Origin: Streptomyces sp. NBC_00224
Lineage (GTDB): Bacteria; Actinomycetota; Actinomycetes; Streptomycetales; Streptomycetaceae
Length of the DNA stretch: 64,000 nucleotides
Direction of reading: 5' to 3'
NCBI RefSeq assembly: GCF_041435195.1
Contig: NZ_CP108106.1
Coordinates: 5,180,501-5,244,500 of the forward strand
Below the pieces are notes generated by a model. The model saw only the letters and a program-made list of their open reading frames with translations. It was not told where the DNA came from and made no database searches. The translations under genes and the position numbers were made by a program. Positions 17,057 through 26,571 of this stretch are shown piece after piece; within the stretch, counting starts at the first letter, position 1, and each line of letters opens with the position of its first letter.

Positions 17057-18271
17057 CTACCCCAGCCTCCGTACGAACTCCGCCACCGCCTCCCGTACGT
17101 CCCGCGCCGACCATTCGAGGCCCGGCTCCGTCACCGTCAGTTCGGTGCACGAGACCCCGGGCGGGCCCGCGGACGCGGGGAACCAGCGGCGGAAGAGCGT
17201 CACGCCCGTCTCCTCGGACTGGCCGAGCCCGGCGTCGTCCAGGGCATCCGCCCCGTACGGCAGCCACACATGGAACTGGTGGGTGTGCGGCACCTCCGGG
17301 TTGATCCGGAACCACGGCACGCCCGCCTCGGTGAAGCCGTCCGCCAGCCCCTCGGCCACCACGCGCGCGTGGGTGACGTACGAGGAGAGCTTCGGCAGCA
17401 CCCGGTCGAGGCCGACCAGCGCCGAAAGGGCCGCCGGATACTGCTGGAAGAGCTGGCCCCCGTACCGGTGGCGCCAGGTGCGGGTCTCGTCGACCAGCGA
17501 CTCGGGCCCCACAAGGGCGGCGCCGGACAGGCCCTCCAGGGTCTTGTAGTACGACACGTAGACGCTGTCCGCGAGCTGCGCGATCTCCTCCAGCGGGCGG
17601 TCGAAGTGCACGGCGCACTCCCACAGGCGTGCGCCGTCGAAGTGCACCACCGCGTCCCGCTCCCGGGCCGCCTCCACGACGTCGGTCAGCTCCTGCCAGG
17701 TGGGCAGGACGAACCCGGCGTCGCGCAGCGGCAGCTCCAGCATCAGCGTGCCGAACGGCTCCTCGAAGTCCCGTACCTCCTGGGCCGTGGGCAGCCGGGG
17801 CGCGGTCGTCGGGTGGACCGTGCGCAGCCCGCTCACCGCACCGAAGGCGCGCCGCTCGTGCACCTCGGGGTGGGCGAGCGGGTGCAGCGCCACCGTCGCG
17901 TTCCCGGTGCGCCCGGCCCAGGCGCGCAGCGCCGCTTGCTGTGCCATGGTGCCGGTGGGGAAGAAGGCGGCCGCCGGGAAGCCGAGCACGTCGGCGGTGC
18001 GCCGCTCCAGCTCGGCGACCGGGCCGTCGCCGTAGAAGTCCGGCATCTCGGTGGTGTCGTACACCGCGTGCGCGTCGGTGGCCAGCGCGGTCAGCCGCTC
18101 GCCCATGCTGAACTCGCCGGGCATCCGGCACAGGGTGCGCTCCGAGGCGCGCCAGGCCGCGATCCGGCGCAGACGCGCGTCCTGCCCGCCGCCGTCGCCG
18201 CCGGGGGCGGTCCCGTCCGCGTCGTCCTCGATCCGGCCGTGCCGGTCGTCCCAACCTTGCTGATCTTCCAT
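17057..18271 (-). CDS. Threonine-aldolase-like PLP enzyme (beta-eliminating lyase family)
   Basis: The 404-residue product belongs to the fold-type I PLP enzymes of the low-specificity L-threonine aldolase group. It has FFPTGTMAQQAALRAW for phosphate binding, VVHFDGARLWECA with the cofactor-contacting Asp, and the Schiff-base Lys in YVSYYKTLEGLSGA. It would cleave L-threonine or a similar beta-hydroxy amino acid to glycine and an aldehyde. The ATG at 18271 is followed by a poorly conserved Asp/Gly-rich leader of about 35 residues. It is divergent from the pan/nad operon with a 116-bp shared promoter region. Confidence 0.85.
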   Translation of the reverse strand: MEDQQGWDDRHGRIEDDADGTAPGGDGGGQDARLRRIAAWRASERTLCRMPGEFSMGERLTALATDAHAVYDTTEMPDFYGDGPVAELERRTADVLGFPAAAFFPTGTMAQQAALRAWAGRTGNATVALHPLAHPEVHERRAFGAVSGLRTVHPTTAPRLPTAQEVRDFEEPFGTLMLELPLRDAGFVLPTWQELTDVVEAARERDAVVHFDGARLWECAVHFDRPLEEIAQLADSVYVSYYKTLEGLSGAALVGPESLVDETRTWRHRYGGQLFQQYPAALSALVGLDRVLPKLSSYVTHARVVAEGLADGFTEAGVPWFRINPEVPHTHQFHVWLPYGADALDDAGLGQSEETGVTLFRRWFPASAGPPGVSCTELTVTEPGLEWSARDVREAVAEFVRRLG

Positions 18272-18387
18272 GTGCCGATCATCGCCCACAGCCTGTGGAC
18301 AACCACAGGGGTTATGGGGGCTGGGCGTAGCATGACGGGGAAATCGTCCGGTACCCCTCGCGGACTGGAACGGAAGGCCCCCGCCGC

Positions 18388-19287
18388 GTGAACGCACAAC
18401 CAGAAACCCGCCCAGCCCGCCTCACCGTCGGCGTCGTCGGTGCCGGCCGGGTCGGCCCCGCCCTCGCCGCCGCGCTGAAGCTCGCCGGGCACCGCCCGGT
18501 GGCGGTCTCCGGCGTGTCGGACGCCTCCGTGCGCCGGGCCGCCGCCCTGCTGCCGGACGTGCCCCTGGTGCCGCCCGCCGAGGTGCTGGCCGCCGCCGAC
18601 CTGGTGCTGCTGACCGTCCCCGACGACGCCCTGCCGGGCCTGGTGGAGGGCCTCGCCGAGACCGGCGCGATCCGCCCCGGCCAACTGCTCGTGCACACCT
18701 CCGGGCGGTACGGGACGGACGTGCTCGCGCCCGCCACGCGCGCGGGGGCGCTGCCGCTGGCCCTGCATCCCGCGATGACGTTCACCGGGACCGGCGTCGA
18801 CGTCCAGCGCCTGGCCGGGTGCTCGTTCGGCGTCACCGCGCCCGAGGAGCTGCGGCTCGCCGCGGAGGCGCTGGTCATCGAGATGGGCGGCGAGCCCGAG
18901 TGGATCGAGGAGCAGAACCGGCCGCTCTACCACGCGGCCCTCGCCCTCGGCGCCAACCACCTCGTCACCCTGGTGGCCCAGTCCATGGAGCTGCTGCGGC
19001 TGGCCGGGGTCGCCGCCCCCGACCGGATGCTCGGCCCGCTCCTGGGAGCGGCGCTCGACAACGCGCTGCGCTCCGGCGACGCGGCCCTGACCGGCCCCGT
19101 CGCGCGCGGGGACGCGGGCACGGTCGCGGCGCACGTCGCCGAGCTGCGCAAGCACGCCCCCGGCACGGTCGCCGGATACCTCGCCATGGCCCGTACGACC
19201 GCCGACCGGGCGCTCGCCCACGGCCTGCTGAAGCCCGAGCTCGCCGAGGACCTGCTGGGCGTGCTCGGGGACGGAGAGAACCGATGA
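18388..19287 (+). CDS. Rossmann/DUF2520 NADP-dependent reductase, candidate ketopantoate reductase
   Basis: The 299-residue product has an N-terminal NAD(P)-binding fold ([18 protein letters not shown]) and a C-terminal all-helical DUF2520 domain with LHPAMTFTG and [19 protein letters not shown]. It belongs to the 6-phosphogluconate-dehydrogenase-like superfamily. Its stop codon overlaps the panC start (ATGA at 19284), so it is translated together with pantothenate synthetase. That coupling suggests it reduces ketopantoate to pantoate, replacing PanE; this is inferred from context. The start is GTG at 18388 after GGAACGGAAGG. Confidence 0.82.
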   Translation: MNAQPETRPARLTVGVVGAGRVGPALAAALKLAGHRPVAVSGVSDASVRRAAALLPDVPLVPPAEVLAAADLVLLTVPDDALPGLVEGLAETGAIRPGQLLVHTSGRYGTDVLAPATRAGALPLALHPAMTFTGTGVDVQRLAGCSFGVTAPEELRLAAEALVIEMGGEPEWIEEQNRPLYHAALALGANHLVTLVAQSMELLRLAGVAAPDRMLGPLLGAALDNALRSGDAALTGPVARGDAGTVAAHVAELRKHAPGTVAGYLAMARTTADRALAHGLLKPELAEDLLGVLGDGENR

Positions 19288-20270
19288 CCCTTCTGGTCCG
19301 CACCGCCGCCGAGCTGGCCGCCCTGGAGCGCACCGGCCGCCGCGCCGTCGTCATGACCATGGGCGCGCTGCACGAAGGGCACGCCACCCTGGTGCGCACC
19401 GCGCGCGAGAGCGTCGGCCCCGAGGGCCAGGTCGTCGTCACGGTCTTCGTGAACCCGCTGCAGTTCGGCGCGGGCGAGGACCTCGACCGCTATCCGCGCA
19501 CCCTGGACGCCGACATCGAGCTGGCCGGGCACGCGGGCGCCGACGCCGTGTTCGCGCCCTCCGTGGACGAGGTCTACCCCGGCGGAGAGCCGCAGGTCCG
19601 CATCACCGCGGGCCCGATGGGCGAGCGGCTCGAAGGCGCCTCCCGCCCCGGCCACTTCGACGGCATGCTCACCGTCGTCGCCAAGCTGCTCCACCTCACC
19701 GCCCCCGACCTCGCCCTGTTCGGACAGAAGGACGCCCAGCAGCTGGCGCTGATCCGGCGCATGGCGCGCGACCTCAACTTCCCCGTGGAGATCGTCGGCG
19801 TACCCACGGTCCGCGAGGCCGACGGGCTCGCCCTCTCCAGCCGCAACCGCTACCTCTCGCCGGCCGACCGCACCACCGCGCTTGCGCTGTCGCGCGCGCT
19901 GTTCGCGGCCCGCGACCGGCTGACGGCCGAGCACGCGCTCCACGCGCGCGCCGCGGCCACCCACGCCTCCTCCGGGCGCGCCCTGGCGCTCTCCCGGATC
20001 GGCGAGGCCCGCGCGGCCGCCGACGCGTACGCGGTGGAGGCGGCGGGCCCGTCCCCCGCGGTCGTGCGCGCCGCCGCCCAGAGCGTCCTGGACGAGGCCG
20101 TCAAGGCGGAGCCGCCGCTGGCCCTGGACTATCTGGCACTGGTCGACCCGGCGACGTTCGGCGAGGCCGGGGACGGCTTCGCCGGTGAGGCGGTCCTGGC
20201 GATCGCCGCGCGCGTCGGCACCACCCGCCTGATCGACAACATCCCGCTGAACTTCGGAGCCCCCGCATGA
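19284..20270 (+). CDS. panC: Pantothenate synthetase
   Basis: The 328-residue enzyme condenses pantoate and beta-alanine with ATP to pantothenate in the cytoplasm. Motifs visible are [17 protein letters not shown] (HIGH-like), [33 protein letters not shown] and [10 protein letters not shown] (KMSKS-like). It is longer than the usual ~280 residues because of an Ala/Arg-rich insert around residues 215-250 ([21 protein letters not shown]). Its start overlaps the stop of the DUF2520 gene and its stop overlaps the nadB start, both by ATGA. Confidence 0.95.
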   Translation: MTLLVRTAAELAALERTGRRAVVMTMGALHEGHATLVRTARESVGPEGQVVVTVFVNPLQFGAGEDLDRYPRTLDADIELAGHAGADAVFAPSVDEVYPGGEPQVRITAGPMGERLEGASRPGHFDGMLTVVAKLLHLTAPDLALFGQKDAQQLALIRRMARDLNFPVEIVGVPTVREADGLALSSRNRYLSPADRTTALALSRALFAARDRLTAEHALHARAAATHASSGRALALSRIGEARAAADAYAVEAAGPSPAVVRAAAQSVLDEAVKAEPPLALDYLALVDPATFGEAGDGFAGEAVLAIAARVGTTRLIDNIPLNFGAPA

Positions 20271-22000
20271 CCAGGACGAACGACGGTCCGGCCCGGACCG
20301 GCATACGGCTGGACGCGCCCGCCCCCGGCTGGTCCATCGACGCGGACGTCGTGGTCGTCGGCTCGGGCGTGGCGGGCCTGACCGCGGCGCTGCGCTGCAC
20401 CGCCGCCGGGCTCACCACCGTGGTGGTGACCAAGGCGCGGCTCGACGACGGCTCGACGCGCTGGGCGCAGGGCGGCATCGCGGCGGCCCTCGGCGAGGGC
20501 GACACCCCCGAACAGCACCTGGACGACACGCTGGTGGCGGGCGCGGGCCTGTGCGACGAGACCGCGGTGCGCACCCTGGTCACCGAGGGCCCGGACGCGG
20601 TGCGGCGGCTGATCGCCACCGGCGCCGCCTTCGACACCGACGACTCCGGCGCCATCTCGCTGACCCGCGAGGGCGGCCACCACCGCCGCCGCATCGCCCA
20701 CGCGGGCGGCGACGCCACGGGCGCCGAGATCTCGCGCGCGCTGGTCGAGGCCGTCCGAGAGCAGGCCGTACGGACCATCGAGAACGCGCTCGTACTCGAC
20801 CTGCTGAGGGACGACGACGGGCGCACCGCGGGCATCACCCTGCACGTCATGGGCGAGGGCCAGCACGACGGCGTGGGGGCCGTCCACGCCCCCGCCGTGG
20901 TGCTCGCCACCGGTGGCATGGGCCAGGTCTTCTCGGCCACCACCAACCCGCCGGTCTCCACCGGCGACGGCGTCGCCCTGGCGCTGCGGGCCGGCGCCGA
21001 GATCTCCGACCTGGAGTTCGTCCAGTTCCACCCGACCGTGCTCTTCCTCGGCGCCGACTCCGAGGGCCAGCAGCCGCTGGTCTCCGAGGCGGTACGGGGA
21101 GAGGGCGCCCACCTCGTCGACGCCTCCGGAACCCGGTTCATGCTCGGGCAGCACGAGCTGGCCGAGCTGGCGCCCCGCGACATCGTGGCCAAGGCGATCA
21201 CCCGCCAGATGCAGGTGCGGGGCACCGAGCACATGTACCTGGACGCACGGCACTTCGGCGCCGAGATGTGGGAGCAGCGCTTCCCCACCATCCTCGCCGC
21301 CTGCCGCTCCCACGGCATCGACCCGGTCACCGAGCCCATCCCGGTCGCCCCGGCCGCCCACTACGCCTCCGGGGGCGTCCGCACCGACCTGCACGGCCGC
21401 ACCACGGTCCCGGGGCTCTACGCGTGCGGCGAGGTCGCCTGCACCGGCGTGCACGGCGCCAACCGGCTCGCCTCCAACTCCCTGCTTGAGGGCCTGGTCT
21501 TCGCCGAGCGCATCGCGGCCGACATCGCGGCGGGCGGCCACGCGCGCGTGGCGGCTCCCCAGGACGCCGCCCACCGCGTCCCCGAGTCCGCGCCCACCTG
21601 CCCGCTGCTGGTCCCCGAGGCCCGTATCCAGATCCAGCGGATCATGACCAACGGCGCGGGCGTGCTCCGCTCCGCCGACAGCCTCGCCGGGGCCGCCGTC
21701 CGCCTGGAGGAGATCCGGGCCGATGCCGACGGCGCCGACGAACGCAAGGCCGCCGAGCCCGGCGTGGACGCGTGGGAGACCACCAACCTGCTGCTCGTCG
21801 CGCGCGTGCTGGTCGCCGCCGCCGCCGCCCGCGAGGAGACCCGCGGCTGCCACTGGCGCGAGGACCGGCCCGACCGGGACGACGCGGACTGGCACCGCCA
21901 CCTCGTCGTACGAGTGACGCCGGACCGTACGCTCGACGTCCGCCGTACCGATTCCGCAGACTTCCCCCCGACAGTCGCCGACGCCCCCAGGGAGCCGTAA
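20267..22000 (+). CDS. nadB: L-aspartate oxidase
   Basis: The 577-residue flavoenzyme oxidises L-aspartate to iminoaspartate, the first step of de novo NAD synthesis. It shows the FAD dinucleotide fold [17 protein letters not shown] (~residue 26), [38 protein letters not shown] and [17 protein letters not shown]. The C-terminal helical domain is of the fumarate-reductase flavoprotein type. The ATG overlaps the panC stop. Quinolinate synthase (nadA), which must use its product, is not in the window. Confidence 0.95.
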   Translation: MTRTNDGPARTGIRLDAPAPGWSIDADVVVVGSGVAGLTAALRCTAAGLTTVVVTKARLDDGSTRWAQGGIAAALGEGDTPEQHLDDTLVAGAGLCDETAVRTLVTEGPDAVRRLIATGAAFDTDDSGAISLTREGGHHRRRIAHAGGDATGAEISRALVEAVREQAVRTIENALVLDLLRDDDGRTAGITLHVMGEGQHDGVGAVHAPAVVLATGGMGQVFSATTNPPVSTGDGVALALRAGAEISDLEFVQFHPTVLFLGADSEGQQPLVSEAVRGEGAHLVDASGTRFMLGQHELAELAPRDIVAKAITRQMQVRGTEHMYLDARHFGAEMWEQRFPTILAACRSHGIDPVTEPIPVAPAAHYASGGVRTDLHGRTTVPGLYACGEVACTGVHGANRLASNSLLEGLVFAERIAADIAAGGHARVAAPQDAAHRVPESAPTCPLLVPEARIQIQRIMTNGAGVLRSADSLAGAAVRLEEIRADADGADERKAAEPGVDAWETTNLLLVARVLVAAAAAREETRGCHWREDRPDRDDADWHRHLVVRVTPDRTLDVRRTDSADFPPTVADAPREP

Positions 22001-22002
22001 CC

Positions 22003-23013
22003 GTGAGCACCCCCGACGAACACCGTCCCGAGCCGGTGGACGTACCGCTGATCCAGATCGGCGTCCCCGCGAGCGGAGGCGGCTGCGGCGACGACTGCGG
22101 CTGCGGCGACGAGGACGTGTACGAGTGCGGCCTCGACCCCACGCTGGCCGCGCTGCTGGCCGAGGCGGGCCTGGACCCCGTACAGGTCGAGGACATCGCG
22201 CACCTCGCCATCGAGGAGGACCTCGACGGCGGCGTGGACGTGACGACCGCGGCGACCGTCCCCGAAGACGCCGTCGCCACCGGCGACTTCACCGCCCGCG
22301 AGGCCGGTACGGTCGCGGGCCTGCGGGTCGCCGAGGCGATCCTGTCGATCGTGTGCACCGAGGAGTTCGAGGTCGAGCGGCACGTCGCGGACGGCGACCG
22401 CGTCGAGGCGGGCCAGAAGCTGCTGAGCGTCACCACGCGCACCCGCGACCTGCTCACCGCCGAGCGCAGCGCGCTCAACCTGCTGTGCCGCATGTCCGGC
22501 ATCGCGACCGCCACGCGCGCGTGGGCGGACGCCCTGGAGGGCACGCGCGCGAAGGTGCGCGACACCCGCAAGACGACGCCGGGGCTGCGCGCCCTGGAGA
22601 AGTACGCGGTGCGCTGCGGCGGCGGCGTCAACCACCGCATGTCGCTCTCCGACGCGGCGCTGGTCAAGGACAACCACGTGGTGGCCGCGGGCGGCGTCGC
22701 CGAGGCCTTCAAGGCCGTACGGGAGATGTTCCCGGAGGTGGCGATCGAGGTCGAGGTCGACACGCTCGACCAGGTCGGAGAGGTCCTGGAGGCGGGCGCG
22801 GACCTGATCCTGCTGGACAACTTCACGCCGGAGCAGACCGCGAAGGCCGTCGAACTCGTCGCCGGGCGCGCCTTCCTGGAGTCCTCGGGCCGCCTCACCC
22901 TGGAGACCGCGGCGGAGTACGCGGCGACGGGCGTCGACTACCTGGCGGTCGGCGCGCTCACCCACTCCTCACCGATCCTCGACATCGGACTCGATCTGCG
23001 CGAGGCGGCGTAA
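22003..23013 (+). CDS. nadC: Nicotinate-nucleotide pyrophosphorylase (quinolinate phosphoribosyltransferase)
   Basis: The 336-residue enzyme converts quinolinate and PRPP to nicotinate mononucleotide. Family motifs include RSALNLLCRMSGIAT, VRDTRKTTPGLRALEKYAVRCGGG with the catalytic basic residues, LVKDNHV and LILLDNFTP. The N-terminus carries an unusual extension of about 43 residues before the normal start of the fold, containing Cys28, Cys32, Cys34 and Cys42 in a Gly/Asp-rich setting. The GTG at 22003 lies 2 bp after the nadB stop with GGGAGCC upstream. Confidence 0.94.
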   Translation: MSTPDEHRPEPVDVPLIQIGVPASGGGCGDDCGCGDEDVYECGLDPTLAALLAEAGLDPVQVEDIAHLAIEEDLDGGVDVTTAATVPEDAVATGDFTAREAGTVAGLRVAEAILSIVCTEEFEVERHVADGDRVEAGQKLLSVTTRTRDLLTAERSALNLLCRMSGIATATRAWADALEGTRAKVRDTRKTTPGLRALEKYAVRCGGGVNHRMSLSDAALVKDNHVVAAGGVAEAFKAVREMFPEVAIEVEVDTLDQVGEVLEAGADLILLDNFTPEQTAKAVELVAGRAFLESSGRLTLETAAEYAATGVDYLAVGALTHSSPILDIGLDLREAA

Positions 23014-23016
23014 CCG

Positions 23017-23823
23017 ATGCTGCTGACGATCGACGTAGGCAACACGCACACGGTCCTCGGCCTGTTCGACGGCGAGGAGGTCGTCGAGCACTGGCGCATC
23101 TCCACCGACTCGCGCCGCACCGCCGACGAGATGGCGGTCCTGCTCAACGGCCTGATGGGCATGCACCCGCTGCTCGGGGCGGAGCTGGGCGACAACATCG
23201 AGGGCATCGCGATCTGCTCGACGGTGCCGTCGGTCCTGCACGAGCTGCGCGAGGTGACCCGCCGCTACTACGGCGACGTCCCGGCGGTCCTCGTCGAGCC
23301 CGGCATCAAGACCGGCGTCCCGATCCTCATGGACAACCCCAAGGAGGTCGGCGCGGACCGCATCATCAACGCGGTCGCGGCGGTCGAGCTGTACGGGGGC
23401 CCGGCGATCGTCGTCGACTTCGGCACGGCCACGACGTTCGACGCGGTGAGCGCGCGCGGCGAGTACGCGGGCGGGGTGATCGCCCCCGGCATCGAGATCT
23501 CGGTCGAGGCCCTCGGGGTCAAGGGCGCCCAGCTCCGCAAGATCGAACTGGCCCGGCCGCGGGCGGTGATCGGCAAGAACACGGTCGAGGCGATGCAGGC
23601 GGGGATCGTGTACGGGTTCGCCGGGCAGGTCGACGGGGTCGTGACCCGCATGGCCCGCGAACTGGTGGGCCCGGGCGGGGACCCGTCCGACGTCACGGTG
23701 ATCGCCACGGGCGGCCTGGCCCCCATCATCCTGGGCGAGGCCAACGTGATCGACGAACACGAGCCGTGGCTGACGCTGATCGGCTTGCGCCTGGTGTACG
23801 AACGCAACATCTCCCGCATGTAG
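23017..23823 (+). CDS. coaX: Type III pantothenate kinase
   Basis: The 268-residue enzyme phosphorylates pantothenate, the first committed step to coenzyme A. It belongs to the ASKHA fold: DVGNTHTVLGLFDG is the N-terminal phosphate loop, DFGTATTFDAVS the second, and GGVIAPGIEIS follows. It starts 3 bp after nadC and is the last gene of the panC-nadB-nadC-coaX operon, so the product of panC is used by the enzyme of the final gene. Type III kinases need a monovalent cation and are insensitive to CoA feedback. Confidence 0.94.
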   Translation: MLLTIDVGNTHTVLGLFDGEEVVEHWRISTDSRRTADEMAVLLNGLMGMHPLLGAELGDNIEGIAICSTVPSVLHELREVTRRYYGDVPAVLVEPGIKTGVPILMDNPKEVGADRIINAVAAVELYGGPAIVVDFGTATTFDAVSARGEYAGGVIAPGIEISVEALGVKGAQLRKIELARPRAVIGKNTVEAMQAGIVYGFAGQVDGVVTRMARELVGPGGDPSDVTVIATGGLAPIILGEANVIDEHEPWLTLIGLRLVYERNISRM

Positions 23824-23842
23824 CCCCCGGGCCCGGTGGGGG

Positions 23843-23868
23843 CTGGTCGCGCAGTTCCCCGCGCCCCT
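23843..23868 (+). repeat. 26-bp intergenic repeat, copy d
   Basis: An intact single copy lies 20 bp after coaX. It is followed to about 24010 by GC-rich hairpin-forming repeats (for example GGGGCGGAGCCCC and GGGGCCGCAGGCCCC). The 294-bp gap to the next gene holds no other feature. Confidence 0.85.
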
Positions 23869-24117
23869 AAAAATTCAGCCCCTCCGGCGTTTGAGGAGCG
23901 GGGTCCGGGGCGGAGCCCCGAAGCGGGGTGCAGGGGCCGCAGGCCCCGCGAAAGGGGTCCGGGGGCCCCGCCCCCGGGAAACGAGCCTCCGCCCCCACCC
24001 ACCCCCGGAGGGTTAAGGGAACGGGCGGGGTGGGGAATTCGACCCCCGCCGCAGACACAACGCGCCCACCAACCCCCATTAAACGGATTTTGTCCATTTA
24101 GGACGTATTGTCGGGTC

Positions 24118-24729
24118 ATGCCCACGCCTTACGGATCCCGCGGCGGAATGGCCTTCAGCGCAGACGAGCTGCGTGTGCTCCGACGTGCCCTCGCCGTCGC
24201 CCTCCACCCTGCCCCCCTCGCGGACACGGACGTCCAGGACTGCCTGCGGCTCGCCGGCTCCGTGGACGAGGCCGTGCGCGAGGCGAACCGGCTGCACGCC
24301 TTTCTGCTGGCCGATCTCGCCCGCTACCGCACTGCCCTGCCCGGCTCCGCCCCGGGCTTCCTGGAGCTGCTCCAGGACGCTCTGGCGGCCGGTTACGACC
24401 CGACCCCGGACGACCTGGCGGCACTGCGCGGGCTGCGCGCGCTGCCCGTGGCCGCCGCCCTGCTCGAACGGTGCCGGCGGCTGGCCGAGCACTCCGTACG
24501 GGCGCGGCTCGCCGCCGTGACCCCGGGACCGCGCACCCGGCTCCTCGCCCTGCCCGGCGGGCGCGCCGCCGCGCAGGACCCGAAGCAGCCCAGACCCCAG
24601 CCCAAGTCCGAGCCCGCCCGGCCGCAGCCCAAGGCGCCCCGCCCGGACCGGCCCATCCCCACCCCCGGCGAGGTGTTCCCGCCGCGCCGCAAGCCCCTGC
24701 CCCCGCCCGCCGCCCGCGCCGCCGGGTAG
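24118..24729 (+). CDS. Hypothetical protein with helical N-domain and Pro-rich tail
   Basis: The 203-residue product has an all-helical N-terminal half (MAFSADELRVLRRALAVALHP to about residue 140). The tail is Pro/Lys/Arg rich and includes PIPTPGEVFPPRRKPLPPP. I do not recognise the family. Third-position GC bias is strong, so it is coding. The tail resembles disordered anchors that bind partner proteins. It lies alone between the coaX operon and a small membrane protein 14 bp downstream, which may be in the same transcript. Confidence 0.65.
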   Translation: MPTPYGSRGGMAFSADELRVLRRALAVALHPAPLADTDVQDCLRLAGSVDEAVREANRLHAFLLADLARYRTALPGSAPGFLELLQDALAAGYDPTPDDLAALRGLRALPVAAALLERCRRLAEHSVRARLAAVTPGPRTRLLALPGGRAAAQDPKQPRPQPKSEPARPQPKAPRPDRPIPTPGEVFPPRRKPLPPPAARAAG

Positions 24730-24743
24730 CTACTCTGGTCGGC

Positions 24744-24923
24744 ATGGACTACGTTTCCGCGCTCCTTCCCCCCGTGGTGATGGCCGTCTTCTTCATCGGG
24801 CTCATCGTGACGATCGTCAAGAGCCAGGGCGGCCCCAACAAGGGCAAGGAGGACGCGGCCGTGGACGCCGCGCTCGCCCGAGCCGAGGCCGCCCAGCAGC
24901 GGCCGACCACCGGCCAGGCCTGA
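24744..24923 (+). CDS. Single-pass small membrane protein, 59 residues
   Basis: The product has one membrane helix (ALLPPVVMAVFFIGLIVTIV, residues 6-25). A short charged cytoplasmic tail ends in Ala/Glu/Gln (GPNKGKEDAAVDAALARAEAA). It starts 14 bp after the previous gene, without a clear ribosome site (TGGTCGGC precedes ATG). The frame shows normal codon bias, and a terminator hairpin follows at 24977. The function is unknown. Confidence 0.65.
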   Translation: MDYVSALLPPVVMAVFFIGLIVTIVKSQGGPNKGKEDAAVDAALARAEAAQQRPTTGQA

Positions 24924-24976
24924 CCGCGACAGAGCCTGCGGCCTCTCCCGGCCGCACGGCGCGTTTCACGCGTCAA

Positions 24977-25013
24977 GGGCGCGCGACCCATATCAAGGGC
25001 GCGCGCCCTTTTT
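24977..25013 (+). terminator. Rho-independent terminator
   Basis: GGGCGCGCG (24977-24985) pairs with CGCGCGCCC (25000-25008) and is followed by five T. It closes the transcript of the small membrane protein. Confidence 0.75.
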
Positions 25014-25070
25014 GCTGTTCACCACCGTAAATAACCAGCCATTCACGACATCTCCCACTATGGTGCAGAT

Positions 25071-25550
25071 GTGCCTCGCCAATTGGGAGAGCTGGAAGAC
25101 GCCGTCATGACGCGCGTCTGGCAGTGGAACCGTCCGGTCACCGTCAGGGAAGTACTGGAAGACCTTCAGCAGGAACGGTCCATCGCGTACACGACCGTGA
25201 TGACCGTAATGGACAATCTCCATCAGAAGGGCTGGGTGCGCCGGGAAGTCGACGGACGTGCCTATCGATATACCGCGGTCTCCACCCGGGCCGCCTACGC
25301 GGCCGCACTGATGAACGAAGCGTGGTCGCAGAGCGACAACCCGGCCGCCGCACTGGTCGCCTTCTTCGGCATGATGTCGCCCGAGCAGCGCGAGTCCCTG
25401 CGCGATGCCGTACGGATGGTGGGACCGCCCGAGGACTCCCCGGATCCGGCCGATCCGCCACCGTCCCCGGAAGCCGAGTCCCCGCAAGAGAGCGCACAAC
25501 CCGCACAACCCGCAGAACCCGATGGGACCGGAGACGGGACGGGGCGATAG
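25071..25550 (+). CDS. BlaI/MecI/CopY-family transcriptional regulator
   Basis: The 159-residue product has an N-terminal winged helix (LGELEDAVMTRVWQWNRPVTVREVLEDL and YTTVMTVMDNLHQKGWVRREVDGRAYRY) and a dimerisation helix region. Its tail is unusually long, Pro/Glu/Ala-rich and disordered (after residue ~115). BlaI-type repressors are usually inactivated by a membrane BlaR1 protease; none is encoded nearby. The GTG at 25071 follows TATGGT (25059-25064) by 6 bp, pointing to a leaderless message. Confidence 0.87.
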   Translation: MPRQLGELEDAVMTRVWQWNRPVTVREVLEDLQQERSIAYTTVMTVMDNLHQKGWVRREVDGRAYRYTAVSTRAAYAAALMNEAWSQSDNPAAALVAFFGMMSPEQRESLRDAVRMVGPPEDSPDPADPPPSPEAESPQESAQPAQPAEPDGTGDGTGR

Positions 25551-25559
25551 CGTCCGGTC

Positions 25560-26081
25560 ATGTCTTATGCCCCCGCAAATGCCGTCAGCGTCCGCCGGGC
25601 CAGGACCAGCGATGTCCCGGCGGTCCGCCGCCTTCTCGACGCGTACGTCGGCGCGGGGATCCTGCTCGACAAAGCGACCGTGACGCTTTACGAGGACATC
25701 CAGGAGTTCTGGGTCGCGGAACGCGACTCCGATGCCCGGGTGGTCGGCTGCGGCGCGCTCCACGTGATGTGGGAAGACCTCGCCGAAGTGCGCACTCTCG
25801 CGGTGGACCGCGAGTTCAAGGGCGCCGGAGTGGGGCATCTGGTGCTCGACAAGCTGCTGCAGACCGCCCGCTGGCTCGGGATCCGCAGGGTTTTCTGTCT
25901 CACCTTCGAAGTGGACTTCTTCGCGAAGCACGGCTTCACCGAGATCGGGGAGACTCCGGTCGACACAGATGTCTACAGCGAGCTGCTGCGCTCGTATGAC
26001 GAGGGTGTCGCCGAGTTCCTGGGTCTCGAACGAGTGAAGCCGAACACCTTGGGTAACAGCCGGATGCTTCTGCACCTGTGA
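25560..26081 (+). CDS. argA: GNAT amino-acid N-acetyltransferase (short ArgA type)
   Basis: The 173-residue single-domain GNAT protein has RTLAVDREFKGAGVGHLVLDKLL, the acetyl-CoA pyrophosphate loop, and FFAKHGFTEIG near the C-terminus. It matches the short glutamate N-acetyltransferase of actinobacteria (as in M. tuberculosis Rv2747), which acetylates glutamate or glutamine for arginine synthesis without the kinase-like domain of E. coli ArgA. It begins 9 bp after the BlaI-type gene. The substrate is inferred from family resemblance. Confidence 0.8.
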   Translation: MSYAPANAVSVRRARTSDVPAVRRLLDAYVGAGILLDKATVTLYEDIQEFWVAERDSDARVVGCGALHVMWEDLAEVRTLAVDREFKGAGVGHLVLDKLLQTARWLGIRRVFCLTFEVDFFAKHGFTEIGETPVDTDVYSELLRSYDEGVAEFLGLERVKPNTLGNSRMLLHL

Positions 26082-26235
26082 TCGCGGGAACCCGGTGGAA
26101 CCCGGCAGAGCCCTATGTCCGAATCGCGCACGTTTCCCGCTGTGCAAGGTCCCTGAACCTCTGCCGGGGGTTTGTGTTTTCCAGGGAAAAGCGGTTTCCT
26201 TTCCGCGTACTGCATTTTCGATGAAAGGAAATCCG

Positions 26236-26571
26236 GTGGCACAGAAGGTTCAGGTCCTTCTTGTCGATGACCTCGACGGCGGCGAGGCGGACGAGACCGT
26301 GACGTTCGCTCTCGACGGCAAGACCTACGAGATCGACCTCACCACCGCCAACGCGGACAAGCTGCGGGGTCTGCTCGACCCGTACACCAAGAGCGGGCGG
26401 CGCACCGGTGGCCGTGCCGCCGGCGGCCGGGGCAAGAGCCGCGCTGTCGCGACGGGCGGCCAGGACACCGCCCAGATCCGCAAGTGGGCCAAGGAGCAGG
26501 GCTACAGCGTGAACGACCGCGGACGCGTCCCGGCCGATATCCGCGAGGCCTACGAGAAGGCCAACGGCTGA
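26236..26571 (+). CDS. lsr2: Lsr2 nucleoid-associated xenogeneic silencer
   Basis: The 111-residue product has the N-terminal dimerisation domain (VAQKVQVLLVDDLDGGEADETVTFALDGKTYEIDL), a Gly/Arg-rich linker and the C-terminal AT-hook-like DNA-binding domain. That domain ends IRKWAKEQGYSVNDRGRVPADIREAYEKANG; the usual minor-groove motif is R-G-R, seen here in NDRGRVP. Lsr2 bridges and silences AT-rich and acquired DNA. The GTG at 26236 is preceded by AAAGGAA. The 3' end overlaps the convergent SCO3374-type gene by 22 bp. Most of 26082-26235 is an untranslated leader. Confidence 0.95.
   Translation: MAQKVQVLLVDDLDGGEADETVTFALDGKTYEIDLTTANADKLRGLLDPYTKSGRRTGGRAAGGRGKSRAVATGGQDTAQIRKWAKEQGYSVNDRGRVPADIREAYEKANG

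Noticed and set aside
18388..23823. Complete de novo NAD operon.
   Set aside because: nadA (quinolinate synthase) is not present here, so only part of the pathway is encoded.
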